DNA from: Boseongicola sp.
GTDB lineage: Bacteria; Pseudomonadota; Alphaproteobacteria; Rhodobacterales; Rhodobacteraceae
Length of the DNA stretch: 64,000 nt
NCBI GenBank assembly: GCA_028824715.1
Contig: JAPPCV010000053.1
Location: 21,808 to 85,807 of the forward strand
Direction of reading: 5' to 3'
The first letter of the stretch is position 1. Each line of letters opens with the position of its first letter. Positions 10,441 through 19,565 of this stretch are shown here, piece after piece. The translations under genes were made by a program, and so were the position numbers. The notes beneath the pieces were generated by a model, which was given only the letters and a program-made list of their open reading frames with translations, was not told the origin of the DNA and did no database searches.

Positions 10441-10926
10441 ATGGCTCAGGTGGGTGACAGGATTCCTTCGGCGGCGCTCTTGCACAAGGCAGGCGGCGAC
10501 GTGACCGAAGTCGACATTTCGGAGCGCGTCGCGGGGCGCCGAGTGGTGCTGTTTGGGCTGCCAGGCGCCTACACGTCGACCTGCGACACGGCGCATCTGC
10601 CAAGCTTCGTCCGTACTGCAGATGCCTTCAGGGCGAAGGGAATAGACGAGATCATCTGTGTCGCGGCCAACGACGTGCTCGTGATGGAGCATTGGGGCGA
10701 GGCCTCGGGCGCGGTAGCGGCCGGCATCACGATGCTGGCCGACTGGAACAGCGAACTTGCCAAGGGCCTTGATCTTGCGTTCAGCGTGCCCGCTGTCGGT
10801 CTCAAGGATCGCATGACGCGCTGCGCGATGCTGATCGAGAATGGAGAAATCAAGGTTCTCCAGGTCGAGGAGGACAGCGGAGTCTGCAGCCTGACGGCAG
10901 GAGAGGCGCTGCTCGAGATGATCTGA
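10441..10926 (+). CDS. Peroxiredoxin, Prx5-type
   Basis: Thiol peroxidase of 161 residues in the Prx5/redoxin branch, reducing hydroperoxides in the cytoplasm. The active-site motif PGAYTSTC spans residues 41-48, with peroxidatic Cys48. HLPSFVRTADAFRAKGIDEI and CVAANDVLVMEHWG are typical of the family. Two further cysteines (RCAML and GVCSLT) are candidates for the resolving residue. The ATG at 10441 is chosen over an upstream in-frame ATG because GGGAGA lies about 10 bases before it and the protein then starts like its relatives (MAQVGDRIP). Confidence 0.93.
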   Translation: MAQVGDRIPSAALLHKAGGDVTEVDISERVAGRRVVLFGLPGAYTSTCDTAHLPSFVRTADAFRAKGIDEIICVAANDVLVMEHWGEASGAVAAGITMLADWNSELAKGLDLAFSVPAVGLKDRMTRCAMLIENGEIKVLQVEEDSGVCSLTAGEALLEMI

Positions 10927-11011
10927 CGCCAAGTCGCCCGGCAGGCTTTCGGGTTGCCGTGCTCGCCAACCTCCGTAGGCGCGATCAGCTGTTGGCAGGA
11001 ATTTGCCCAGT

Positions 11012-11299
11012 TCAGGCATCCATCCTGTCGGCAAGCTTGAGGTCGCGCTCGCTCAGGCCGTCAACGTCATGGCTCGTCAGCGTGACTTCAACCCGGTTGT
11101 AGACATTGAACCATTCGGGGTGGTGGTTCATCTTCTCGGCCACGATGGCCATCCGCGTCATCCAGCCCCAGGCCTCAACGAAATTCCTGAACTTGAAGGT
11201 CTTCATGATGGCGTCCCGCCCTTCGACCTCGATCCATCCGCTCTCCGAAAGCCGGGCCAGGGCCTCCCGGCGTGCTTCGCCGTCCAGTCTGTCGCTCAT
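11012..11299 (-). CDS. phhB: 4a-hydroxytetrahydrobiopterin dehydratase (pterin carbinolamine dehydratase)
   Basis: Dehydrates 4a-hydroxy-tetrahydropterin, recycling the cofactor of aromatic amino acid hydroxylases; some members act in molybdopterin or transcriptional roles. The 95-residue length is normal. The catalytic motif [16 protein letters not shown] begins at His59-His60-Pro61, and [15 protein letters not shown] closes the fold. It is the last gene of a minus-strand operon and overlaps the GNAT gene by 4 bp. No phenylalanine hydroxylase is nearby. Confidence 0.93.
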   Translation of the reverse strand: MSDRLDGEARREALARLSESGWIEVEGRDAIMKTFKFRNFVEAWGWMTRMAIVAEKMNHHPEWFNVYNRVEVTLTSHDVDGLSERDLKLADRMDA

Positions 11300-12480
11300 T
11301 CCGGTTCCTCCTTGACCTTTCGAAACGGGCCGTAGCTCGTGAGCACTTCGATGTCGTCGTCAACCGCGGCCCGCTCCGCCTCAAGATACTCCTCCACCGC
11401 GCGGGCAAACCCCGAATCCGCCACCCAATGCAGCGAGTGTGTCTCCGTCGGCAGATATCCTCTCGCCAGCTTGTGGTCGCCCTGCGCGCCAGCCTCGACC
11501 GCACCGAGCCCGTTGGCAATCGCATAGTCGATTGCCTGATAGTAGCAGAGCTCGAAGTGCAGGCAGTCGTGATACTCGATTGCGCCCCAGTAGCGGCCAA
11601 AAATCGTCTCGCGTCCCACGAAGTTCATCGCGCCAGCAACCGGACAACCTTCGCGTATCGCCAGGATCAGAAGAATGTCTTCGGCGAGCTGTTCCCGAGC
11701 TTGGTCGAAAAAGGCACGCGTCAGGTACGGCCTGCCCCACTTGCGCGCTCCCGTGTCCTGGTAGAATTCCCAGAAGGCGTCCCAGTGCCCCGGCAGAATG
11801 GCGTCGCCCGTGAGGGCCACGATTTCGCCTCCGAAGGATTGCGCAATGCGCCGCTCGCGCCGGATTGCCTTTCGCTTGCGCGACGATAGCGCCGACAGGA
11901 AGCCATCGAAGTCCTCGTATCCTTCGTTCACCCACCGGTACTGCTGCGTCACGCGGTGCAGGAGCCCGAGCTCGCGACCACGGGCTGCCTCATCTTCCAC
12001 ACAGAATGTGGCATGCACGGACGAAAGCCTGTTTTCGGTGGCTACGTGAAGAGCGCCGTTCCACAGCGCTTCAAAGCAGGCCGCCCGGCACCCAGGGCGC
12101 ACAAGGAAGCGGCGCCCGGTCACCGGCGTGAACGGCACGGCAATCTGCAACTTCGGGTAGTACCTGCCTCCGGCCCGTTCCCAGGCATGGGCCCAGCTGT
12201 GGTCGAAGATGTATTCGCCCTGGCTGTGACCCTTCACGTAGAGCGGCGCAACCGCCACCACCTTGTCCTTGTCCCGGACCACGAGGTGACGAGGCAGCCA
12301 TCCGGTGCCGGAACCGACCGAGCCACTCGTCTCAAGCAGGTTCAGGAACCGGTGAGTGGTGAACGGATCTACTGGACGCAGCCCGTGCGCGGCCTTGGCA
12401 CTGGCACAGGCATCCCAATCTTCGGGGGAAATCGCCGACAGGCTTGCCAGCGTCGAGATTTCCAGCGCGGATTCGCTCAT
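11296..12480 (-). CDS. GNAT-fold N-acetyltransferase, DUF482/FemAB-like
   Basis: A 394-residue protein of the widespread proteobacterial DUF482 group, whose C-terminal half has an acyltransferase (GNAT/FemAB-like) fold. Recognisable stretches are [50 protein letters not shown] and [12 protein letters not shown], then [13 protein letters not shown] and [14 protein letters not shown]. The acceptor is not known; peptidoglycan precursor or amino-acyl transfer has been suggested for relatives. It lies between the GDPD gene (35 bp gap) and phhB (4-bp overlap). Confidence 0.88.
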   Translation of the reverse strand: MSESALEISTLASLSAISPEDWDACASAKAAHGLRPVDPFTTHRFLNLLETSGSVGSGTGWLPRHLVVRDKDKVVAVAPLYVKGHSQGEYIFDHSWAHAWERAGGRYYPKLQIAVPFTPVTGRRFLVRPGCRAACFEALWNGALHVATENRLSSVHATFCVEDEAARGRELGLLHRVTQQYRWVNEGYEDFDGFLSALSSRKRKAIRRERRIAQSFGGEIVALTGDAILPGHWDAFWEFYQDTGARKWGRPYLTRAFFDQAREQLAEDILLILAIREGCPVAGAMNFVGRETIFGRYWGAIEYHDCLHFELCYYQAIDYAIANGLGAVEAGAQGDHKLARGYLPTETHSLHWVADSGFARAVEEYLEAERAAVDDDIEVLTSYGPFRKVKEEPE

Positions 12481-12515
12481 GAACGCACTTTAGCCTTTCG
12501 CGACAGAAGCTGCGA

Positions 12516-13283
12516 TCATTCCGCATGATCGGGAAGATACCCTTCAAAGGTCACGTTGGCTGCAAAGGCGCGCGCCCAGCGCTCTTCCTCGGCGGATCTC
12601 ACGGTCCAGCAGATGATGCTCGCCCCACGCTGCCCGAGTTCCAGCACTCTGGCGCATTCCAGGTCACGGACGTCGTGGCTGATGAACGACGCGCCCACTC
12701 GCTCATAGTCCGGGATTCCCGCGAGCTCGGCACGCCTAGCCCTCGGCATCGACCATTCCGTCTCTCGGAAGGCGCAGGTCACCAGGCCACGTGGCACGCC
12801 TGGCGCCAGCGCCTGCATGGTCGCCACGCAATGCGGATTGAATGACATCACCGCTGCAGGACCGCCATATCCTGCCAGCGTCCTTGCGACCGTGCCTTCG
12901 AGAGAACCGACATCCGGACCAAACGTTCCGTCTGGATCCTTTATCTCGATCAGGAGCGGAACGCGGCCCGCGACCATGCCCAGGACTTCCGCGAGATCGG
13001 GGATGGTCTCATTGCTTCCCTTGAGCGCAATGGACGCGAGTTCCGGCATGGAGCGCTCGCGCACGAGTCCTTCACGGCCGGTCAGCCGCTCCAGCGCATG
13101 GTCATGGAAAACCGCCGCCTGCGCGTCCGACGTGAGCTGCACGTCGATCTCGATTCCGTATCCATGTTTCAATGCGGCATTGACGGCCGCGCGCGAATTT
13201 TCGGGCCGTCCGTCAGAAGCGTCATGCAGCGCACGATGGGCGATCGGACGGGTCAGGAATTCCTTCGGCAACAGGACTTTCAC
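12516..13283 (-). CDS. Glycerophosphodiester phosphodiesterase
   Basis: Hydrolyses glycerophosphodiesters to glycerol 3-phosphate and an alcohol. The 255-residue GDPD domain begins with AHRALHDASDGRPENS (catalytic His16), then GIEIDVQLTSD (metal-binding Glu45 and Asp47), and VFHDHALERLTG (second catalytic His60). The metal-ligand segment LLIEIKDPDG follows. There is no signal peptide, so it is cytoplasmic. It overlaps the RidA gene upstream by 4 bp. Confidence 0.92.
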   Translation of the reverse strand: MKVLLPKEFLTRPIAHRALHDASDGRPENSRAAVNAALKHGYGIEIDVQLTSDAQAAVFHDHALERLTGREGLVRERSMPELASIALKGSNETIPDLAEVLGMVAGRVPLLIEIKDPDGTFGPDVGSLEGTVARTLAGYGGPAAVMSFNPHCVATMQALAPGVPRGLVTCAFRETEWSMPRARRAELAGIPDYERVGASFISHDVRDLECARVLELGQRGASIICWTVRSAEEERWARAFAANVTFEGYLPDHAE

Positions 13284-13747
13284 GACACTTCAAACATGCC
13301 TTCGATCTCGACTGCCACGTTCAAGGGAAGCGCGCCGGCGCTGACGGCGGAACGCGCGTGACGTCCGGCGTCGCCCAGAACCGCAACAAGGAGATCCGAG
13401 GCGCCGTTGATCACCTTTGGCTGATCCGCGAAGTCGGGCGTGGAATTCACGAATCCCACAAGTTTCACGACGCGAACCAGGCGTCCGAAATCGCCATCGC
13501 AGCCGGCACGCACCTGCGCCAGCAGCGACAATGCGCAACGCCGGGCTGCCGCGGCACCGGCTTCCACGTCAAGTTCGGCGCCCAGCTTGCCGGTGATGAG
13601 ATTGCCATCCGAATCAATCGAGATTTGGCCGGACACGAAGAGCAGGGCTCCGGACCGGACGAAGGGCACGTAATTCGCCACCGGCGGCGGCGAATCAGGC
13701 AAGGCAAGCCCCATCTCCTGAAGCTTCTTCTCTACGTCGGTCATCAC
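13280..13747 (-). CDS. RidA/YjgF family protein
   Basis: Members of this family deaminate reactive enamine/imine intermediates released by PLP enzymes. The 155 residues belong to the longer RidA subgroup with LFVSGQISIDSDGNLITGKLG and the trailing PLNVAVEIEGMFEV. The canonical catalytic arginine position near the C-terminus reads HARSAVSAGALPLN, as in the longer clade, so the precise activity is less certain than for canonical RidA. It is the first gene of the minus-strand operon RidA-GDPD-GNAT-PhhB. A second ATG directly follows the first. Confidence 0.88.
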   Translation of the reverse strand: MMTDVEKKLQEMGLALPDSPPPVANYVPFVRSGALLFVSGQISIDSDGNLITGKLGAELDVEAGAAAARRCALSLLAQVRAGCDGDFGRLVRVVKLVGFVNSTPDFADQPKVINGASDLLVAVLGDAGRHARSAVSAGALPLNVAVEIEGMFEVS

Positions 13748-13938
13748 TTGTCTCCTCCTGTCCGGCCTGACGGGATGTCACGCCTGGCCGATCCATTTTC
13801 ACGCCGCGTCACTTGAGCGCAACACGTATCGCCAAAAATTCGTGCGCTGCACCGCCGGTTCTGTTGCGCCGCCCCGCTTGCAGACTAAAAGTGATCACCG
13901 GATCGCTTTGGATCGCCAGAACAGACATCGGGCAGCAC

Positions 13939-14709
13939 ATGCGTTTCAAATATCTGCAACTTGCGATTTCGGCCGTCGCCGCGCTTGCCGTTTCCGCGTG
14001 CACGGTGCCGACGGAGGAAGGCGCAGTCCACGATCCTTACGAATCGCTCAACAGGGTCAGCCACACCTTCAACAAGGGCGCGGACCGGGTGCTCATCCGC
14101 CCGCTCAGCCAAGCCTACGGAGCGACAGTGCCGAATCCAGTCCGCCGCAGCCTTTCCAATGTTGCAGCGCATCTTGACGAGCCGAAGTCCATGGCAAACC
14201 ATGTCCTTCAGGGCGACGCGGAAAGTGCCGCCCACAGTTTCTTCAGGTTCCTCATCAACAGCACGGTCGGGGTGGCGGGCCTGTTTGATCCCGCAGCGGG
14301 CGGCTTGGGACTGGATCGGCGGCAAACGGGCTTTGGAGACACGCTTGCAGCTTGGGGAGGGCGGGAAGGCGCCTACCTGGAATTGCCCTTTGCCGGACCC
14401 TCGACGGAAAGGGACTTCGTGGGGTTGATCGTCGATGTCGCCACAAATCCGATCAGCCACATTTCCAGCGACGTAGCCATCTTGAACACGGCATCCACGA
14501 TTCCCGCCGCCTTGAATGTGCGCTACGAATTCAGCGACACGGTTGACAGCGTTCTCCACGACAGTGCAGACAGCTACGCACAGTTGAGACTCTCCTACAT
14601 CCAGAGCCGAAAGTTCAGGCTGAACCAGCAGGACCCTGACGACGTCGGCCACGACCACTTCGAGGACCTATACGACGAGATCTATGAAGAGCTCTACGAC
14701 GAATTCTGA
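13939..14709 (+). CDS. mlaA: MlaA outer-membrane lipoprotein (VacJ family)
   Basis: Outer-membrane part of the Mla pathway, which removes misplaced phospholipid from the outer leaflet and hands it to MlaC. The 256-residue protein has a lipoprotein signal ending in LAVSAC, with Cys21 as the lipidation site. The family core follows: DPYESLNRVSHTFNKGADR, RRSLSNVAAHLDEPKSMAN and RFLINSTVGVAGLFDPA. An acidic tail (DLYDEIYEELYDEF) ends it. The ATG at 13939 gives a proper signal peptide; the upstream in-frame ATG does not. mlaC starts 26 bp before its stop. Confidence 0.94.
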   Translation: MRFKYLQLAISAVAALAVSACTVPTEEGAVHDPYESLNRVSHTFNKGADRVLIRPLSQAYGATVPNPVRRSLSNVAAHLDEPKSMANHVLQGDAESAAHSFFRFLINSTVGVAGLFDPAAGGLGLDRRQTGFGDTLAAWGGREGAYLELPFAGPSTERDFVGLIVDVATNPISHISSDVAILNTASTIPAALNVRYEFSDTVDSVLHDSADSYAQLRLSYIQSRKFRLNQQDPDDVGHDHFEDLYDEIYEELYDEF

Positions 14710-15301
14710 TCCGACGCGCCGGACCCTGCTGTTCGCGGGCTTCTGCGGAGCCGTTGCGCTGCGCGTCTCCCCGGCTCGTGCACTGAGCGACGACGAGGCG
14801 CGCTTTCTCATCGACGCCGTGGTCGACGACATTCATCGGGTCATCAATTCGGGAATGCCGATTCAGGCCGCGTTGAAGGAATTCGAGAAAGTATTCGTCA
14901 ACTATGCGGATGTTCAGGCAATTGCGCGTTCCGCGCTTGGGCCTCCCGCGCGAACCGCATCGCCACGGCAGCTCCGCGCCTTCACCGACGCATTTTCGGG
15001 CTACATTTCACGGAAGTACGGGAAGCGGTTCCGCGAATTCAAGGGCGGTGTCATCGAAGTGACCGATGCGCGCAAGAGAAGTCGCGTCCACGAAGTTCGC
15101 GCGATCGCAAGGCTGAAAGGCCGTGAACCATTGGCGATGAGCTTCGTGGTTTCGGACCGCTCGGGAAAGACCCTTTTCATCGACATCCTTATCGAAGGCA
15201 TCAGCCTGCTGAAGTCCGAACGCGTCGAAATTGGAGCACTGCTTGACAGGCAGGGCGGCGATGTGGACCGGCTCGTTGCTGCTTTGAACGGATCCGGGTG
15301 A
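14684..15301 (+). CDS. mlaC: MlaC phospholipid-binding periplasmic protein
   Basis: Periplasmic shuttle that carries phospholipid between MlaA and the inner-membrane MlaFEDB complex. The 205 residues start with RRTLLFAGFCGAVALRVSPARA, a signal region with a twin-arginine-like beginning and an Ala-x-Ala end. Then come the MlaC landmarks FEKVFVNYADVQAIARSALG, FTDAFSGYISRKYGKRF and FIDILIEGISLLKSERVEIG. It overlaps mlaA by 26 bp, an operon typical of alphaproteobacteria. The ABC components are not in the window. Confidence 0.92.
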   Translation: MKSSTTNSDPTRRTLLFAGFCGAVALRVSPARALSDDEARFLIDAVVDDIHRVINSGMPIQAALKEFEKVFVNYADVQAIARSALGPPARTASPRQLRAFTDAFSGYISRKYGKRFREFKGGVIEVTDARKRSRVHEVRAIARLKGREPLAMSFVVSDRSGKTLFIDILIEGISLLKSERVEIGALLDRQGGDVDRLVAALNGSG

Positions 15302-15378
15302 ACGGCCCCAAGGCGCCGTCGGCCTGCTGCTGCACCAGCTGAATCCCGGAGATCCTGTCTGGCCCGGAGGCGATGCCG

Positions 15379-16254
15379 TTAGTCGTCCCGCCCTTGGACA
15401 TACGCGCGCCACAGCGCGAACACGCCCGCCGCAAGGATGACAGTGGCCCCGAACGCCACGTTAGCCCTGAGGGCTTCGCCAAAGACGACGATCCCGATGA
15501 GCGCGGCGAAGACCTGGTGAAAGTAGGCAAATGGCTGCACGGCGCCAGCCTCGGCCAACTCATAGCAGCGGATCAGAAGCCAATGCCCAAATACGCCAGT
15601 CATGCAGAGCGCCAGCATCCACAACCAATCGCCCGGCATCATCCATTCCCAGTTCGGCAGGCCGACGAATGTCGTGGCCATGGCTCCAACGACCCCGGTC
15701 CAAAAGAAGGATGTCGCCGCGTTGTCCCGTCGCGCAGCATAGCGGGTTGCCAACGAGTAGAGCGCAAACATGAACGCCGAAATGAACGGAATCACTGCAA
15801 TTGCCCTGAACACGCCGGTCCCGGGCTGCAGAATGATGAGCATGCCGAGAAAGCCGGCGAGGACCGCAAGCCAGCGTCGCCATCCGGCCCGTTCGCCAAG
15901 CAGCGGTCCTGCAAGCGCGATCACGATCAGGGGATATATGGCAAAGATTGCATGGCTTTCGACCAGCCCCAGAAGCGTAAATCCAAAAACCGCCACGCAA
16001 ATCTCGCCTGCAAGCAGGAGCCCACGGACAATCTGGAGCACCGGCTGGGATGTCGTCGCAGTCGCGCGTACGCCTCCGGGCCGACGCGTGGCGATGGCAA
16101 TGACAAAGGCGGCAAAAAACCAGTACCTGATCATCACGACCATGAAGGTGTTGTACGTCACGGCCAAATGCTGCGAGATGCCGTCCTGCACCGCGAACAC
16201 GAAAGTCGTCGCAATCATCACAAGGATGCCATTCCGGTTCGATTGCGATGTCAT
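15379..16254 (-). CDS. DMT-family (EamA) transporter
   Basis: A 291-residue membrane protein with two EamA repeats and about ten hydrophobic helices. Landmarks are the first repeat near residues 10-145 (ending GFLGMLIILQPGTG) and the second near 155-285 (ending PFAYFHQVFAALIGIVVFGE). Such proteins export or import small metabolites; the substrate is unknown. Its ATG overlaps the MnmD stop by 4 bp, so it is translationally coupled to a tRNA-modification gene, probably by chance of operon building. Confidence 0.88.
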   Translation of the reverse strand: MTSQSNRNGILVMIATTFVFAVQDGISQHLAVTYNTFMVVMIRYWFFAAFVIAIATRRPGGVRATATTSQPVLQIVRGLLLAGEICVAVFGFTLLGLVESHAIFAIYPLIVIALAGPLLGERAGWRRWLAVLAGFLGMLIILQPGTGVFRAIAVIPFISAFMFALYSLATRYAARRDNAATSFFWTGVVGAMATTFVGLPNWEWMMPGDWLWMLALCMTGVFGHWLLIRCYELAEAGAVQPFAYFHQVFAALIGIVVFGEALRANVAFGATVILAAGVFALWRAYVQGRDD

Positions 16255-16919
16255 GAGCGGGCGACCGTCATATGGCGCTTGCGACCGAACCCGGACACGC
16301 GCTCAACTGCAAATCCGGCATCGGCAAGGCCCGCACGCACGGCTCTGGCGGCGCTGTAGGTCGCCGCGGTACCTCCGGGCCGTGTGTGCCGCGCAACATG
16401 GCGCAGGAGATCGGGCGTCCAAAGCTCCGGATTCCTTGCCGGGGAGAATCCGTCGAGAAACCATGCGTCCGCAGCGTCATCCCAGCACGCCAAGGTTTCG
16501 CGGGCATCTCCCAAGACGATCTTCAAGTGCAGACCCTCGGCCACGAACCCCCGCGCAGCCGACTCCAGGGCCGCCACGAGGGGCGCGGCCAGGCCTGCTA
16601 TCTCCGGAAAGGCCGAGAGGGCCCTCGACATGTCAGCGGGCGCCATCGGAAAGAGCTCGAATGACGTGAAGCGCAGCGACCCGGTCACTCCGGATTCGCG
16701 CCACATGGCCCACGCCGCCAAGGCATTGAGGCCGGTTCCGAACCCGAGTTCGGCAACATGAAAGCCTGGAACGAACCGGTCGGGCAGTCCGTTGCCCGCG
16801 AGAAAGACATGCCTTGCCTCGGCAAGCCCGTCCTCCAGCGAAAAGTACGGATCGCCAAAGCGCGACGCGACGGGCACGTCGCCCTGCCATTCCAGGTCGG
16901 GATGCTGGTCGTCCGGCAA
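16251..16919 (-). CDS. mnmD: tRNA mnm5s2U34-type methyltransferase MnmD, TTG start
   Basis: SAM-dependent enzyme making the last methylation of 5-aminomethyl-2-thiouridine at the wobble position; homologous to the N-terminal half of E. coli MnmC. Core motifs are DPYFSLEDGLAEARHVFLAG, VAELGFGTGLNALAAW (SAM loop), and AWFLDGFSPARNPELW (the catalytic and target-binding segment). The only in-frame ATG, at 17078, would overlap the divergent FAD gene by about 105 bp and add an unrelated 53 residues. A TTG at 16919 with AGGA six bases upstream gives MPDDQHPDLEWQGD, the family start. The product is then 222 residues. Confidence 0.86.
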   Translation of the reverse strand: MPDDQHPDLEWQGDVPVASRFGDPYFSLEDGLAEARHVFLAGNGLPDRFVPGFHVAELGFGTGLNALAAWAMWRESGVTGSLRFTSFELFPMAPADMSRALSAFPEIAGLAAPLVAALESAARGFVAEGLHLKIVLGDARETLACWDDAADAWFLDGFSPARNPELWTPDLLRHVARHTRPGGTAATYSAARAVRAGLADAGFAVERVSGFGRKRHMTVARS

Positions 16920-16973
16920 GCCATTTCCTACAATTGCACCGTTCCGCGGCGACAGTGACGACGGGGGGATGCC

Positions 16974-18107
16974 TTGGCAATGGTCGACGTGACGGTGCGG
17001 GGAGCCGGCATCTTCGGGCTCTCCATCGCCTGGAAGGCCCTGCAGCGTGGCGCACGGGTTCGGGTCGTCGACCGACACGGCCCCGGCTCAGGCGCGTCGG
17101 GCGGCATTGTCGGTGCGCTCCAGCCGCACGTGCCCGATCCATGGAACGCGTTGAAGCAATATCAGCTCGAGAGCCTGATCGAGGCCCGGGACTTCTGGGA
17201 CGGGGTCGACGCGACTTCGGGCGTCTCTTCCGGATTCGCCCGCGTGGGCCGCCTGCAACCACTTATGCACGAACGCGACATCGCGCTTGCCCGCGGGCGC
17301 GCCGAAGCCGCGCGGTCAAACTGGGGCGCAAGCGCATTGTGGGAAATCATCGATGCTCGGGAAGCCGGCAATTGGATCCCGCCCACGTCCACCGGACTGC
17401 TTGTTCACGACACGTTGTCGGCAATCGTGCACCCGCGCGATGCAATTCGGAGCCTTGCGACGGCAATTCGGGCGAAGGGAGGGGAAATCGTTGCCGATGA
17501 ACCCGATCAGGGGCCTGTCATCTGGGCGACTGGCTGGAAGGGGCTGCTGGAACTCGGCGCCGCGCTTGGCCGACCGGTCGGCGGTGGCGTGAAGGGTCAG
17601 GCCGCGCTCGTTCGCCATGACGCGCGCGGCCAGCCGCAGGTCTTTGCCGGCGGCCTTCACGTCGTGCCGCATCTTGATGGCACGCTGGCGATCGGTTCGA
17701 CCTCGGAGCGTGACTTTGCGGCATCGGCTACGACCGACGATCTCTTGGACGACATCATTCTTCGTGCAGGAAAGGTCATGCCGGTCCTGACCGGAGCCAC
17801 CGTCATTGAACGCTGGGCGGGGGTTCGGCCACGCAGTGTGAGCAGGGCGCCACTTCTCGGGCCATGGCCCGGGCGCGCTGGCCACCATGTCGCCAACGGG
17901 GGCTTCAAGATCGGTTTTGGCGTCGCGCCGAAAGTCGCGGGAACCATTCTGGACCTGGTATTGGAGGGCGTGGATTCGATCCCGGCGGATTTTCACACAC
18001 GGCGCCTGACGGACACCCAGAATGCCTTCGCGTCGAATCGTGCCGCAAGCCCGAACCAGTCCGGCCAGGGACAGGCTCTGTCGCCGCGGAAATCCTGCGA
18101 GCCTTGA
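16974..18107 (+). CDS. FAD-dependent oxidoreductase, MnmC C-terminal/DAO-like
   Basis: A 377-residue D-amino-acid-oxidase-fold flavoprotein. The FAD loop is VTVRGAGIFGLSIAWKAL near the N-terminus, followed by GPGSGASGGIVGALQPH, the form seen in the FAD half of MnmC, which removes the carboxymethyl group from cmnm5U34. Later segments are VIWATGWKGL and ERWAGVRPRS, then HHVANGGFKIGFGVAPKVAG. Its start lies 54 bp from the divergent MnmD start. This arrangement suggests the two halves of bifunctional MnmC encoded separately. A glycine oxidase/ThiO role is the main alternative. Confidence 0.8.
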   Translation: MAMVDVTVRGAGIFGLSIAWKALQRGARVRVVDRHGPGSGASGGIVGALQPHVPDPWNALKQYQLESLIEARDFWDGVDATSGVSSGFARVGRLQPLMHERDIALARGRAEAARSNWGASALWEIIDAREAGNWIPPTSTGLLVHDTLSAIVHPRDAIRSLATAIRAKGGEIVADEPDQGPVIWATGWKGLLELGAALGRPVGGGVKGQAALVRHDARGQPQVFAGGLHVVPHLDGTLAIGSTSERDFAASATTDDLLDDIILRAGKVMPVLTGATVIERWAGVRPRSVSRAPLLGPWPGRAGHHVANGGFKIGFGVAPKVAGTILDLVLEGVDSIPADFHTRRLTDTQNAFASNRAASPNQSGQGQALSPRKSCEP

Positions 18108-18866
18108 CAAACCATGCCCAGGCGACGGCAAGAGCCCGGAGTCGCCCATCCTCCCTGAACGGGCTGCCGGCCGGGCAAGACAGGGCTTGTCGTGACCGGC
18201 GTCGGTGACGGCACGTCCAGCGCTGCGTTCCTGGCACGATGTTTCGCGCCCGGTGCCGGCATCTCCGAGGTTCCCGTGACGGGTCGACGCATGCGACGCC
18301 CGCTCCCAACCGGTCGAGCATCTTCGGCACTTCAAGGGGCCGAGCCCTTCAGCCATCGCCTCGCGGCGGTCGGCTGGTCCATGAACTGGTCAAGGACCGG
18401 GTCTTCCTGCGTGGTGCCGCCAAGACGTTCATGGAAGCAACGATTTTCCGTCCGACGGATGCCTGTTCGCACGAGCGCCGTCCGTGCTCGCCAACTCGAT
18501 GCGGACGAGACCTGGTGCGGGCCGGCCAGGCACAGATGCCGTGCCCCGGCTGCATGCTGAACCCGTCGCCCAGACCAAGTCCAAGGCAAAGGCCGCTCCT
18601 GATCCAAGGAACCGGACACGTCCGCCTGAGGCCAGAGCATGCGCACACCCTGGCGGAGCTTGCCGAGGATCGGCTTGCGGTTGCTCCAGGGCCAAGCAAT
18701 CGGGCGACGATGCGTGAGACACCCTTGCAACGCAAATGATCCCGAAAGTGCCGGAAATGCCGGAGGAATGGACACGCCGTGGCGCTGGCCATCGTACACG
18801 GCTGTACCGTGCATGGCCCCCCACTTTCCGCTTCCACCGGGACTGGAATTCCCTGATAACCGGATC
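18108..18866. other. 759-bp stretch with no recognisable gene
   Basis: Several overlapping open frames exist on both strands, but none resembles a known protein or has a convincing start with a ribosome site. No terminal inverted repeats or transposase motifs were found. It could be decayed DNA from a lost insertion between the FAD gene and rpe. Confidence 0.5.
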
Positions 18867-19562
18867 ATGGAATTCGGCCGCTCGATAAAGATCGCTCCGT
18901 CAATCCTGGCGGCTGACTTTGCCGATTTCGGACGCGAGATCGAAGCGGTCGAGGCGGAGGGCGCCGACTGGATCCACGTGGACGTGATGGACGGACACTT
19001 CGTGCCGAACATCACCTTCGGTCCGCAGATGGTGAAGGCAATCCGCAAGCATGTCCGGACTGTCATGGACGTGCACCTGATGATTGCGCCGGTGGATCCC
19101 TATGTCGACGCGTTCGCGCAAGCGGGCGCGGACATATTGACGGCGCATCTCGAAGCCGGACCGCACACGCACCGCACGCTTCAGGCGGTCCGAGGCGCCG
19201 GAATGAAGTCAGGACTGGCGCTCAACCCCGGAACGCCCGTGGAGGCGGTTGCGCCATTGCTTGACCTCTGCGACCTGGTTTGCGTGATGACCGTCAATCC
19301 CGGCTTCGGTGGCCAGGAATTCATCGAAACCCAAGTTGGCCAGATCAGGCAGCTTCGCGCCATGATCGGCGACCGCAACATCCATGTCGAGGTCGATGGA
19401 GGGGTCGATCAGCGCACCGCAGGCCTCGTCGCCGATGCGGGAGCGGACGTGCTTGTGGCCGGCTCATCCGTGTTCAAGGGTGGCACGGCCGCGAAGCCGG
19501 CAGCGTACGGCAAAAACATCCGCGCTCTTCGTGAAGCGGCGGACAATGCACAAGGAGATTGA
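18867..19562 (+). CDS. rpe: Ribulose-phosphate 3-epimerase
   Basis: Interconverts ribulose 5-phosphate and xylulose 5-phosphate in the pentose phosphate and Calvin pathways. The 231-residue TIM barrel shows IAPSILAADFADFGREI (catalytic Ser and Asp region), DWIHVDVMDGHFVPNITFG (Asp acid/base and metal His), VMDVHLMI, VMTVNPGFGGQEFI and HVEVDGGV, the second metal Asp. The final phosphate-binding segment is VLVAGSSVFKG. The ATG at 18867 gives MEFGRSIKIAPS; an ATG further upstream adds 18 unlikely residues. Confidence 0.95.
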   Translation: MEFGRSIKIAPSILAADFADFGREIEAVEAEGADWIHVDVMDGHFVPNITFGPQMVKAIRKHVRTVMDVHLMIAPVDPYVDAFAQAGADILTAHLEAGPHTHRTLQAVRGAGMKSGLALNPGTPVEAVAPLLDLCDLVCVMTVNPGFGGQEFIETQVGQIRQLRAMIGDRNIHVEVDGGVDQRTAGLVADAGADVLVAGSSVFKGGTAAKPAAYGKNIRALREAADNAQGD

Positions 19563-19565
19563 TCC

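Noticed and set aside
16251..17078. MnmD starting at the ATG at 17078
   Set aside because: It would overlap the divergent FAD gene by 105 bp and add 53 non-homologous residues.
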